Source: Sciurus carolinensis
Lineage: Eukaryota > Chordata > Mammalia > Rodentia > Sciuridae
DNA length: 64,000 nucleotides
Direction: 5' to 3'
NCBI RefSeq assembly: GCF_902686445.1
Contig: NC_062213.1
Span: 4,647,241 to 4,711,240, forward strand
A program made the translations under genes and the position numbers. Position 1 is the first letter of the stretch; every line of letters begins with the position of its first letter. The notes under the pieces are model-generated. The model did not search any database. It was not told the origin of the DNA and saw nothing but the letters and a program-made list of their open reading frames with translations. Below are positions 12,080-22,660 of the stretch, one piece after another.

Positions 12080-14770
12080 CCCTGGAGGGGCTGCCGCTGT
12101 TTGAGGGGCCTGATGGGGGGAGGGCGAGGGAGGGGTGCCCTGTGACGTTCGTCCACTCACAGCTCATGCTACGTTATTTCCATTGGTCTATGAGAGTGGA
12201 TGGCCCAGATGTGCTGGAGGAGTTACCCTCCTTCCTGCAGGTGTCCGTAAGCCAGGGACTGGCTGGTTACAAGGTGGAACGACGGCACCCTTGCCTCAAA
12301 GTGGGACGAGTCGAGGAGGTTCTGACGGAGGCGACTCCAGCTGAGTCCTCTTTCTTTTCTTTGTCCTGAGCTGCCTTCCTCACTTTTTGCAGTTCCTAAT
12401 ATGAACACTTGCTGTAACTCTGTCTTTCATCTTATTGTGATAATTAAATTGCCCCACTTTTTCTCAAGATTATAAGCAGGACCCTGGAGAAGAGGGGAGG
12501 AGAGACTGAGCCTGCAGGCCTTTCTCGCCACTTTAGGGCTTGGTGTCCTTAGGATACCTTGATCCTTGGTGTAGATGACACTGACCTAGAGATGTGCTAA
12601 TAGAGGGCCACTATTACTAGGAAGAGAAATTATAATTTCCAGCAGTATAGTATAATAGGGCTTTGGTTAGACATTTTCTATAAGCTAAACTTTGTTTGGA
12701 TCAGGACTTTTGGATCGCATGGACTTGTCTAAAGGAAACAAAGCTTACTAATATGCCTACAAGGATCCGAATTTGGGTTATATTTGTAAATTCCATAGTA
12801 ATCACTCAGGTCTTCTCCTATTTAGGTTTCTAACTAGTTGAGAACAGAATAAGAAAGTAGAAAGGATCGAAATAGAGCATTGGTGTCATTACTGACTTGA
12901 CCAGAGCCAAAACACCCAAATAGGGCATTTCTTGTATTTGGAGGGCACAGCTAAGGCCTGAGATTAAATGTTAGTCCTCCCTTACTTACACCAATCTGGA
13001 CCTTAGGCCTTTCCCTGGGAAGAGTTGAAACTATGCAACTGTGTCCACGCCTTTCCATCTGCATGGTACTTTCCAGAATGCCTAGGAGAACAGAGCAACA
13101 TATGAAACAGAGAGAGAAGAGAGAGAGGGGCCAGAGCCAAGTGGGCATTATCTTACAGCCTGGCTAATGCAGCCTACTGGATGTCAAGGTCTCTAGTTTA
13201 CTGATGAGGTGAGTGGCTTCTCCTCCCATGGTGAGTCGGGGTGAGGCACAGAGGGACCCTGGTGATTCCCTGCCAATACTGCCTCTTCCTAGGGCACACC
13301 GTTTCCTCTTGGGGTGAGCCTCACAGAGGACGTCTCCCCTAACGTGGCACCCAACTGAAGTGAGTTTTCTCTGAAGCGGTCACTGTGAGACTAAATGAAG
13401 AGGGAGATGGATAATATTTTCCATTATGTTATTACTAGGAAGAGAAATACTACTGAAAATTATCCATTCCATCTTCTATCTGAGAGTTATACAGTGGTAG
13501 CTGTGAGGTTATTTCTGCAGGTGTCTGAGGAGACATAAGTCAGAGAATGGCTTCTGTTGACCTGACTTGATACAGTCCTTGTTTTGTTTTCAGTCTCAGG
13601 GACCCCTCCTCTGAGGGACAGATGTCCCTGGAGAGCTAGGACCTGTGGACATTATAATAAGGTTGTTCTGTGTGACATGGGGGTGGGGATGGTGGGAGGC
13701 TGTAACCCCATCTTGTGGCAGTTGACCCAGGACGTGTAGGTGCTTGTGGTTGTGGTGTGGCCGAGCTGTGGGCTAGGCCATCCTCCTTCACTTTTGAAGG
13801 CAGCCTTGTAGAGCGTGTGGCCTTGAAGCTCACACGGAAGGGAAAGGACAGCTAGAGTTACCCTCTTCTCCTCTTCAGTGCCGCACCTAGAAGGGGAGTG
13901 TTATTCCCACTCACAGCCTGAACCATGGAGGTGATTAGTGGTTCCCCCCACTGGCAAGGTGGAGCATCTCCAGGGCCCAGGAGAACTGGACTCCTGGGAG
14001 CCCTTGAATTCTCTACCATGAAAAATCCAGGCTGAGGGCCCAGCACAGTGGCTGGCCCCAGTGCTGGTTACGGCTGGCCTCCTGTCCCTCCCAACATCTG
14101 GTCTCTCCCAGCCTCCCAACCCACCACACTGCCCTCTACCCTGCCGCCCGCCAGAGTGGCTCGTCCAGAACTACTCAACCATAGACACCAGTACCCACAG
14201 GACATGAGGATGATGGCTCTCTCAATATGCCCCCCAGCCTATGGTTTGCTGAGCATTTTGCCAACGGTGACTGGACTGAATCCTTACCATAGTCAAGGCG
14301 GACGAGGACCAGAGACATGCGACCAGCTCAGCTCCCAGCCCTGGCCTCAGTGCTTGTCCTCTGCTACTTAGTGAACACTGGTGGCTGAGTGTGCCAAGTG
14401 AATATTTAGAAGTGTAGGTGGGGTCTGCAAATAGGGCAGTGAGTGGCCTTGAGCCTGGGGTTTGGATGAAATGTTGGGACTAGGATAAAAAAATTACAAT
14501 AAATGGCAGGTGCTCGACCGGGTTGCAGCCATGTTTGTGGTTCGTTCCTTGCAATAACTAATTAGGTGCACGTGGTGATTGTGATTCCTGCTCAGAGGTA
14601 AGGAGAGAGGGCAGGCGAAGGTCACGGAGCAAGGCAGTGAGGCGCAGAGCTCGCTGGACTTGAGGCCTCCGCTCTGGGCCTCTCTCTGCTGCAGCCGTGC
14701 TGCGTGTAGATCACAGATTGGGCACAGGTTCCTTTGGGCTGGTGAGAGGGTTAACAATAGCAGCTGACCT
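12080..14770. other. Unclassified sequence with a 19-bp direct repeat
   Basis: No gene or clear repeat family was recognised. The exact 19-mer 'tattactaggaagagaaat' occurs at 12612-12630 and again at 13430-13448. Both copies sit in AT-rich stretches, so the two may be pieces of the same old repeat. A purine-rich stretch lies at about 13108-13132. Confidence 0.4.
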
Positions 14771-15070
14771 CCGTTTGTGCCCAGGCTGGGCAATATTGAT
14801 GGGGTCCGTCATGGGGACACGCACAGGCTGGGAAGGTGCGTTCTGGTGCCCGAGTGATGTGGGTACCACCATCCGCTTCTGGGCCAGCCCGCCACGCACC
14901 ACTGGCCGCTGGCGGCAGGGCTGCCTTTGCACTGAGGCCCCTTCTTCAGAGGCTGCGTCGGTGCTCCTCGCTATACCTGCTCTCGCCACATATGGCCTCG
15001 GAAACGCGCAGCCGATCCTCGCCAAACTGCCCCTCAGAGAGGTGCCTTCTGCTGATGTTGCACGGTGAGT
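14771..15070. promoter_or_regulatory. Small CpG-rich patch ending in a donor-like site
   Basis: By hand count there are about 20 CpG dinucleotides in roughly 300 bases, far denser than the surroundings. On the + strand the patch ends in 'cacggtgagt' (15061-15070), which resembles a 5' splice site. A + strand frame, 14697-15068, covers the patch, and a - strand frame also covers it. Neither product is recognised. It might be an unmethylated regulatory patch, a first exon or a relic of CpG-rich inserted DNA. I infer only that it is compositionally distinct. Confidence 0.3.
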
Positions 15071-15079
15071 GGCCATGGG

Positions 15080-15381
15080 CCAGCAGCGAGGCACAGGAGG
15101 TGTGGCGTAGGCTGTGTCCCCAAGTCCACAGCCAGCAGCGAGGCATAGAAGGTCCTCCTGGGTGGTGGTGTAGGCTGTGTCCCCAAGTCCACAGCCAGCA
15201 GCGAGGCACAGGAGGTCCTCCTGGGTGTGGCGTAGGCTGTGTCCCCAAGTCCACAGCCAGCAGGGAGGCACAGGAGGTCCTCCTGGGTGGTGGTGTAGGC
15301 TGTGTCCCCAAGTCCACAGCCAGCAGCGAGACACAGGAGGTCCTCCTGGGTGGTGAGGTAGGCTGTGTCCCCAAGTCCACA
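15080..15381. repeat. Five-unit minisatellite, 62-63 bp period
   Basis: Units begin at about 15080, 15132, 15195, 15257 and 15320, each starting 'ccagcagcgaggcacagg' with small changes and ending 'gctgtgtccccaagtccaca'. Unit 1 is 52 bp because it lacks 'tcctcctgggtggtg'-type sequence; the others are 62-63 bp. A period near 63 (21 codons) lets frames stay open through the array on both strands, which explains a 223-codon antisense frame at 14711-15382 with a repeated peptide. That frame is a repeat artefact. Each of units 2-5 holds 'tcctcct' inside a short hairpin-capable stretch. The last unit runs straight into the LTR. Confidence 0.95.
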
Positions 15382-15605
15382 TGCTGAAGTCCTAACCCCT
15401 GGTTGTTTAGAGCGGGGCCTCATTTGAAGATGGGGTCTTTAAAGAAGTCATTAAAATGAGGTCATCAGAGTGAGCCCTGGTCCAGGATGACTGGCGTCCT
15501 TAGGTCACAGCATACACAGAACGAGGCCATGTGAAGTCACGGAGAAGACAGACTCTACTCCAAGGACAGAGGCCTGGAACAGCTCCCTCCCTCACTGCCC
15601 TTAGC
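15362..15605 (+). mobile_element. MLT1-type (ERVL-MaLR) solo LTR fragment, sense
   Basis: The stretch 'gctgaagtcctaacccctgg' (15383-15402), 'gatggggtctttaaagaag', 'aaaatgaggtcatcagagtg', 'gatgactggcgtcctta' and 'gccatgtgaagtcacggag' follows the order of an MLT1 LTR. The 3' end has decayed past recognition. The first bases of the LTR ('gctgtgtccccaagtccaca') are also the end of every unit of the adjoining minisatellite. Confidence 0.75.
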
Positions 15606-17104
15606 AGGAATTTGCTCTGAAACTCCCATGCCCCCAAAAGGGAGGAAATGAAGTCATGCTATGGCCATCTGTGGGGTGGCCCTGGCACACACTCGGGAGC
15701 CTACACAGAGGAGGGCTGACCTTCACTGGGAAGCAGCTGTCCAGAGCTGACCACCAAGGACCCACAATCCTCCTCTCAGCTTTATTCCTGTGGCTTCTGC
15801 TCCTCAGGTGGCCACAAAGCAAGGGACAGATGGCAAGGGTTCTTCTGGTGTGGCTTCATCTGCCCGTGCTCCTTAAGGACTTGATGACATTGAAACAGCC
15901 AGAACTAAGTCCCACATGGCCATCCCTGCTACAAGAATCTGCAAAAGAAATCTGGACTCTGCTCCTTCCTCACCAAGTCTCAGAGGGCTGCAAGTAGGTA
16001 GAGGGCAGTTGGCTGTCGAGTACCTGGGGTACAGGGTCTGCAGCAGATGTGAGGGGTGTGTGCTGGGTCACACGCTCACGTGGCAGACCGTGCCCTGGAC
16101 TCAGGCCACCTGTTGAATGCACAGGACCATCTGCGGTGAGGTGGGGTCAGCTCACCACATGGCAGGGCCTGGGACTCATCTGTAGGGCCACGTGGCCCTT
16201 GGCAGGGCCTCCTCTCCACCTTGCTGTTCTGTGGGCAGGCTCCCTGGTCGTGCAGGATGATGAGTGCTGAGTATTTGTGAACGAGGCCTCTGAGCCCAGG
16301 AAGGGGGCATCCTCAGGACTCACGGAGAGGAGGCCTCCCCCATCTGCTCTGCAGCAGGAGTCAGTTCCTTTGGGGTTTGTGGCCCCCTGTCCTTTCCAGT
16401 GTGGTTATTTATCCTCGTGGGGCATAGCCTGTCACTGTGGTGAGATAGGGCTAACTACTCAAAACTGCTGCACATCCTTAACTCCCTCGTCCCCGAGGTG
16501 TTCCCAGGACTAGGAAAATCTCCTCCCCAGGCTCCAGAATGCAGAGAGAAGCAACTCACACACAAATAGGGCCTCCGTCATGTGTCTATAGCTAGGCGTC
16601 CAGGGCCAGGAAGCCTCACTGGCTGGTTTGGAGGGCTGGCGGCCAGAGGCTGGAACTCTCTGCTCACTAATGCTGCTCGGGTCAGGTAAACGCTCATCCA
16701 AGGGACGTCTGTGTGTGGAAAGGGCAGTAGCAGTCTACTTGTCCGATTGCTTTATTTCAAGATGGGTGGGCAGAGGTCCTTGTGTATTTTGATCTCTCTA
16801 GCCTTTTCTCTCTGAGCCTTGCCCTCTAGATTATCCTCGGGTGGTCTTTATGAGTCATTTAAGCAGCTGGCTCTGTGTTGGATGGTTCATCTTGGACTTG
16901 AATTTGCAATAGGGGAGGTGGGTGGCAGCTGGAGCCCAGCCCTTCTGTGATGTCCCAGGCTGTGCTACCTGTGCCCCCACCCCTCACCCTGGCACTTATC
17001 GAGCCTTAGATTTCTCCCCGCTACATTGCATACACGGTTTCTCACTTTGGCGCTATGTATATCTTCTTTTCTGGAATGGAATTCACCATGGCAACATGGG
17101 AGGC
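15606..17104. other. Unclassified GC-rich sequence
   Basis: No repeat or exon was recognised. A perfect 16-bp palindrome, 'agggccacgtggccct' (16184-16199), holds a CACGTG E-box core. One such palindrome is expected by chance in a window this size, so no site is claimed. Confidence 0.4.
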
Positions 17105-17250
17105 CACAGTCAAATCCTGTCACCTTGCTGGACTCCAGTTCCCTCTCCCATGAAATGGAAGTAGCACCCGCTCTTCCCTGGGTCCTTGCAGGTCTGTTGT
17201 GAGGATGAAATGAGAATGATGAAGACACGTGCAAGTGAAGAAGAACAAAG
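17105..17250 (+). mobile_element. MIR SINE, sense
   Basis: The stretch 'ccagttccctctcccatgaa' followed by 'ggtctgttgtgaggatgaaa' (17191-17210) matches the second half of MIR in sense orientation. Confidence 0.6.
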
Positions 17251-19025
17251 ACAGGCTCGGTTTCCGGTCTCCAGGCTTTGCTCCATGCTTAGAAGTTTCC
17301 TATTTTCCAACCTGAGGTCCAAATTTCACCCAGAAATCCTGGAAATGTTCCAAGCAGTGCTTGACTTGAAGGGAACCAAATGCCCAGTGTGCTTTTATAT
17401 TGGAGCATCCATTTTCTTCATAAACTTGGGTGAACACAATTTTAAGTGATTTTAAAGTATTACCTTGAAATAACAGATGAAGGTTGATATTTGTAATAAA
17501 ATATCAAATATATATGCATTTTTTTTTTCCAAATTGCAGCTTACTCTGCTTAAAATGAATTTACTCCCCTGGGGGCCTCTTTGGCGAGCTGGTGCAGGGG
17601 CGGGTGTGCTGTCTCCCTGTCCCCTCGTGGGCGTGGGGAGCCCCGTGGGAGCACGCGTAGATGCAGCCCGTGTGCCTGGACTTTTCCAGCAGGCTTTCCC
17701 ATCTGTCTGACTGCTCCCAGCCCAGCCTCATGTCTGTCACCGCAGCAAGAGGCAGCGTCCTATGAGCATGACAGAGTGAGAGGGATAAAAATAGAGGCAA
17801 AGGAAGGCAGCCGAGGCGCTGAGACTTTGCACCATTTTCAGGCTGCCATGAAGACCTGACTTCAGAGAAAAAATTCCTGACTGAGGACGACAGTGCGTTC
17901 CCACAGGCTTTGATGTCCAGGAAGAGCAAAAGTGAACCGCCCAGGACCTCGGCACGCCCAAAGACTGCCCGAGGTCGCTGGGCTCGGAGGGAAGGGACGG
18001 GCAAGCACAGCTTGAGCCCACCTGTCTCCTGCCGTCCAGGGTTGTCCTGGGGCTCATGCTCGTTCCACACTAGGGACAACGGAGAATGCCCCTCCTGGCC
18101 CCGTGCACAGCAGGTGCCCCACACCACGGTCTCCTCACGATGACTGGAAGACGGCAGCTGCAGTTGTCGGCACTCCTGCATTTCCTTTCTTCTGTGCTTT
18201 CTAGAGTCTTCCAAAGCCCTCTTCTCTACCCTCTGCCCGTCCAGTCCTTCCTTCCTTCAGCCTTCTGGTCAGTGGCCCTTCGCCAGGTGCCCTCTCCCGC
18301 TCTTCCAGGGTGGAGGCTCCTCTCCTGTTCTTTGTCGTGTGTCCCCAGCACTCAGTCCCTCCTTTCTCCCAGGGTCCAGCCGTCCAGCCGCGTTCGTGTC
18401 CTCTCCTGCTCTTGCCGCTCTGGTCCCTGGGAAGAGGGTAATGGTGAGGGAGACCTTCTTGTCCTCGCTCTTGGAGGGCAGCCGGCAGAGGCAGCCCTAG
18501 TGAACCCAGGGCCTCTGCTGCCGAGGGTGGCGTCGGAGCAGGAGGAGTGACTGGCAACGGCCTTACACACGTCCCCTTCTGCGCTTGTGTTTTGGACAGT
18601 GCGGACAGTGCCTAGGCTTGAGCTGTGTGAGGTGCACACTGGAGACGAGGAAAAGGGGCCTCCGTGAAAGCCCAGTCCACATCTGCACGGGGTGCTGTGC
18701 CATCCAGATCGCCCACCTTGGCATTAGCTGGCATGCTAGAAGAATTGGTGGACAACGTACAGCGCTCTTCTTTTTTTTTTATAGCGCTCTTCTAATGTCC
18801 CCTCTCACTTGAGTGACATACAACCTTGCAGGTTGCTGCTCAGTATCCCTGCTCCATCTACAGGGAACCTGGAGACCAGACAGGTGCAGATGTTAGCCGT
18901 GGTCTTGGCAGGGCGGTGGTGGGGCCAGGCTGGTGTGGTGCCCAAGGGATTTCCGATCTGCTTCCTGAGCCTTTGCTGGGCTCCACACTTGCTCAAACCC
19001 ACTCACTGCAGTGCGCTGCTTTATT
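17251..19025. other. Unclassified sequence
   Basis: The AT-rich stretch 17310-17540 is followed by GC-rich DNA. A 217-codon antisense frame at 17561-18214 is overlapped by + strand frames, shows no domain and is judged chance. Pyrimidine-rich DNA occupies about 18180-18440. The small poly-T insertion at 18761-18793 is listed separately. Confidence 0.4.
18761..18793 (-). repeat. Poly-T insertion flanked by an 11-bp direct repeat
   Basis: The 11-mer 'agcgctcttct' occurs at 18761-18771 and 18783-18793, separated only by a poly-T run and 'at'. This looks like an orphan poly(A)-tail retroinsertion on the - strand with its target-site duplication, or a slippage duplication. No other transposon body is present. 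Confidence 0.6.
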
Positions 19026-19029
19026 TTAC

Positions 19030-19640
19030 GGCGAGAGCAAAATTCACGAACCGTGTCTTAAAAAAGCTTTCCGCCTTTATCTGCACCATCTCTCCACTGC
19101 CTTTGAAGCGGCTGCTCACTTGGGCCTTTGCTATTCTCTGCGATCCTGCTTCCTTCACGTCACCCTCTTCTGGTTATTCTCATACCTTGTAGGCACTTTT
19201 TCCGTTTTTGAAAGGGCTTGTTAACTCCTTTCTTTCTCTGAAGGTCAGGGTGCCCGTGCTCTCCCTGTGCCCACTGCCCTCGTCGATGCCGTGTAGCCAT
19301 CCTGAGGACCTCACCTGGCCTCGTGACTCCACTCTCCCTGCGAGCTAGGCTCTGCCTAGAGCTGCCCTGTCACTCACCATCTCCAGTCTGCCCACTGGGC
19401 TTCTGTGCTCGGTGTGCCAGCTGTGCAGCTAACCCACCAGCCTCTTTCCTGGTCTTCTTGGTTTCTGACCTTTCCCTGCTGCGCAGGGTGGCACCTCCAG
19501 CCAGAGGGATGAGCTGTCTGTTTCTAAGTGCGCAGAGTCCTGTCCTCCTCCTCGTCCCTGGTGTGTGCGAGAACTTGCTCTTGTTTTACCCACTGTAGAA
19601 TGTTTAGCAACTTCTGCACTTATGCTAGTAGTGCCCCGTG
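19030..19640 (+). mobile_element. Probable L2 LINE fragment, sense
   Basis: The pyrimidine-rich run 'tgcaccatctctccactgcc' (about 19081), 'caccctcttctggttattct' (about 19160) and the following CT-rich segment resemble an L2 reverse-transcriptase region in sense orientation. Frames are broken. Divergence makes this tentative. Confidence 0.4.
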
Positions 19641-19654
19641 TGTGTCTGTCATTA

Positions 19655-20005
19655 CTGTGAGGAGAACACCTGCCCAGGACAAGTCAGAGAAGGAAAGTTT
19701 ATTCAGTTTGGTTTCAGAGGTTCAGTCCATGGTGGTTGGTTCCATCACAGTGGAGAGTTTGCTCAGCTCATTACATGCAGGAGGCGGGAGCGGGAGGCTC
19801 TGCTGCCCGGGAAAGGCGCACCCTTCCCGGGTGGCCCCAGTGATCAGCCTCCTCCAGCCGCGCCCCAGCTGGCCTAGCCAGCACCCAGTCAGTCCACTTG
19901 AACTGGATGGGCGGCTCAGGTTGCAGCTCTCCCACTCTGGTCGTTGTACCTCTGAGCGTTCTCACTGACGCAGGAGCTGTGGGGTACCCCACATCCCAAC
20001 CCTAA
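19655..20005 (-). mobile_element. ERVL-MaLR LTR (MST/ORR1-like), antisense
   Basis: The + strand order 'gaaggaaagtttattcagtt' (about 19688), 'ttcagaggttcagtccatgg', 'agctcattacatgcaggagg', 'tgatcagcctcctccagccg' and 'acctctgagcgttctcactg' reads as the antisense of a MaLR-class LTR. It ends near 'ggggtaccccacatcccaac' (about 19981-20000). No internal region is attached, so it is probably a solo LTR. Confidence 0.6.
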
Positions 20006-20560
20006 CATGCCTCCTTCCCCAGACGTCAAGTGTCCCTGGAGGGTTGAAAACTATTGCCCTGAATCAGTTGCAGTCACCCAGCTCCAGGACCCGACAGGTA
20101 GATTTTCAAGGGCCTGGGGACGCATGGGGAAGAAGGCTGCCCTGCTTACCATCAGCCCTGGTCCTCAAACCCGAGAGCCACGTGTTTAGAGCCCTGGTCC
20201 CCAGTGGAGAAGTGCTTCTGCCAGGGCTCGTCGGGGAGTGGCACACTTGAGCCGTGGTGCCACTTGGAGGCGTGTGGGGCCCACGCAGTCCCTCGGGGCC
20301 TGTGCTCGGGAGAACCTGCCCTGCAGTCAGCTCTCTGCTGGCGGATCTTGAAATTCTCAACGTATTTTAGTAAGGGACCCATGTGCTCTGTAGCCACCTG
20401 CTGCCTGGCCACTGTGGAGTCTTCAGGCCAGGACAGTTCCTCTGTCCTTTCTCTCCACGTCTCTGACTTGGTTTAACAGTGTGGAAAGAGATCTCTTTCC
20501 ATTTGGCTATACACCATCACACAAAGACCTTTGGCAAAGAGGAAATTGGAAATTACAGGA
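20006..20560. other. Unclassified sequence
   Basis: No repeat or exon was recognised. Overlapping short frames are present on both strands. Confidence 0.4.
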
Positions 20561-20564
20561 TTTT

Positions 20565-20690
20565 AAAGAACTCATGTTACAGGTAGACAGGGACCAGAAG
20601 GAGAAAGTGAGTTGTCCAAAACCACACAGCAGAGTCCAGACCAGGTTTCTCAGGCTTTCCTACCACAGTATGTTTCCATTCACTGGCTCA
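20565..20690 (-). mobile_element. MIR SINE fragment, antisense
   Basis: The stretch 'gttgtccaaaaccacacagc' (20611-20630) is the antisense MIR core. Flanking sequence decays quickly. Confidence 0.55.
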
Positions 20691-22335
20691 AAGCAGCATG
20701 AAGGCATTTTAAATATGGGACACTGAGGCGAGAGTTATGTGCCATCCGCTTACAGATGTGGTCACTAGGAAGCACATGAGACATTGTCTAAAGAAGCTTA
20801 CAGTGGCACAGGAAGAACACACTCCACCAACTAACACTGACCGTGATGTGCCATACCCCGGGGTAACGCCCATGACAGGCGATGTGCAAATTCTGTGACA
20901 GTTGGTAGCTGGATGGACTCTGAGCAGGTTGGATTCACCTCTGTGAACCTCGCTCATCCTTAGGTAAGAAGGTGATGTGACATAAGCGCACAGAGGGCTT
21001 GGCAGGCCGGGAGGTGCTTCTTGGACTGGGACTTTCTTGGGAGATTTATTTTGAGAGTTGCACCGTGGGGCAGGCTGAGGCATGGCCTGGGGTGGGACAC
21101 CTGTGTCAGGACCCCTGGGTCAGCAGCAAGTGATGGCGCACAGAAATTAGGAGTGGGATTGCGCATGCTTCTGACCCAAAGCCAGATACTTCAGGTTCTG
21201 CATAAATAACTACTTTTTTGAACAGAAGGACCTACAGTCAAGTTCATGCTCTGCTGTTGCCATTTTGAAATGAGTAGAATTTAAAATCTGCTCAGAGACT
21301 TTCCCTGGAAAGTCGTCTGTGTCTCTGTCCACACTGTTGAAGGGACTCCTGGCCTCCCAGAGCCCACAGGGGTTTATTCCAAAATGTCACCATGTTTCAC
21401 TTTTGTGCTTTGGTTCCTGGTCCTAACCTGTTCACAGAAGAGCAGGATGGAGTGCAGTCTGTCATCTCAGCATCCAAGCCCTGGTTCTGGGGCCCCAGGG
21501 GTTCTAAGATCATGACTTGGCATCTGTCCTTGGCAGACAGTTCCTGTTTGAGCTGACCCCAGGAAAATAGTTTTGCCTTAGGTTCTTGGGAAACTTTTTT
21601 CTATTTTCAAAATGTCTGCTGTAAAGAAGACTGAGGTCCGGCAGTGAGACTGGACACTTTCCCAGGCCACGCGCCCACCATGGCCTCATTTCACCCCACA
21701 ACCCGGCTGCCCAGGCTCAGCAGGAAAGGCTTGGAGACCACAGTGGGAGGTGAAGCTGTGGTTCTTCCTCCTCTGCTCAGCGCTAGGATGCCTGGTCCTC
21801 CCGCGGGGACCAGACATGGGCTCCTCCCTCTTGCATCTTCTTGGCTTCATTTGGGGACCTCATGCTACACCAGAACAACTCAGGGCTTGGGGTGTTGGTT
21901 CAGGCCCTGCCTTGGGGGAGACTCTCAGCCTCTAATGCATCTCCTTGCCTCTCTGGCATCGGTTTCCCCCGATGTGCCAGAAGTGGTTGGTTTTTGTGAA
22001 CAGCGAAGGTCCTTTCACCTGTACTTTCCGAAGCTGGTAGCAGGGGGGCTGCTGAGCAGCACTGGGCCCTGTGTGGGTGCTGGGAGATTTTGATATTTTA
22101 GCATTTGCTATTTGCCTTTCTAATTAGGAGACTGAAAATAAAGGAGAAGTCAATCAAATATAAGGAGCATGATTTTGGGGTGAGATGTGCTCTGATGGGG
22201 AAACCATGTCTACTTTCACTCCATCACGGAGCTAGTTCACATGGTTTCCTTCTATCGGTTTAATGGGCAGACAGCAAGGTGGAAGAGGGCTGGAGAACAG
22301 ACACCAGGAAGAAACAGCCAACATCCTTCACACCC
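20691..22335. other. Unclassified sequence
   Basis: No family was recognised. An AT-rich, homeobox-motif-like stretch ('cctttctaattaggagactg', about 22116-22135) stands out from the GC-richer flanks but is short. The + strand frame 21644-22093 (149 codons) has no domain. Confidence 0.4.
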
Positions 22336-22339
22336 CAAG

Positions 22340-22425
22340 AATAAAATCACATCAAGTTCTAAACCGCTTCAATATTTTGGGACCATGGTTGACCATGGAC
22401 AGCTGAAACCAGTGAAGTGTAACCC
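22340..22425. mobile_element. DNA-transposon tail, Tigger-like fragment
   Basis: The stretch 'gggaccatggttgaccatgg' (22379-22398) followed by 'acagctgaaaccagtgaag' resembles the terminal region shared by Tigger-type (pogo/Tc1-mariner) elements. It is a short remnant. Confidence 0.45.
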
Positions 22426-22554
22426 TGTAATTCCAATTTTACACAAAGGCTTCTATACTTGTTTGTGAGGCAAATATCACCTTGACACCCGACCCAGTTA
22501 AGGACAGGTAAGAAGAAAAATTAACAATATAGAGTAAAAATCCTAAACAAACTA

Positions 22555-22660
22555 TCATCAAATCAAAGTTAAGTCATTTGCCCAAAAGGTACACAGTGGC
22601 TAAATCGGGACCCAGAAGCCAGTCTGTAGACTTAACCTCTACCCCTTACCACCTCTAGTG
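22555..22660 (-). mobile_element. MIR SINE, antisense
   Basis: The stretch 'aagtcatttgcccaaaaggt' (22571-22590), then 'acacagtggctaaatcggga', is the antisense MIR core running into the tRNA-like part. Confidence 0.65.

Noticed and set aside
15080..15381. CRISPR-like array
   Set aside because: The repeats are directly tandem without unique spacers, and the genome is mammalian. This is a minisatellite.
14711..15423. Long antisense frames (223, 144 and 129 codons) with a repeated Trp-Gly-His / Leu-Gly-Thr-Gln peptide
   Set aside because: They are readings of the 62-63 bp minisatellite, open in several frames at once only because the period is near a multiple of three.
16184..16199. Perfect 16-bp palindrome with an E-box core as a regulatory site
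   Set aside because: About one such palindrome is expected by chance in 64 kb, and nothing else supports a promoter here.
17561..18214. 217-codon antisense frame as a gene
   Set aside because: No domain, overlapped by + strand frames, and flat GC-rich composition. Chance frame.
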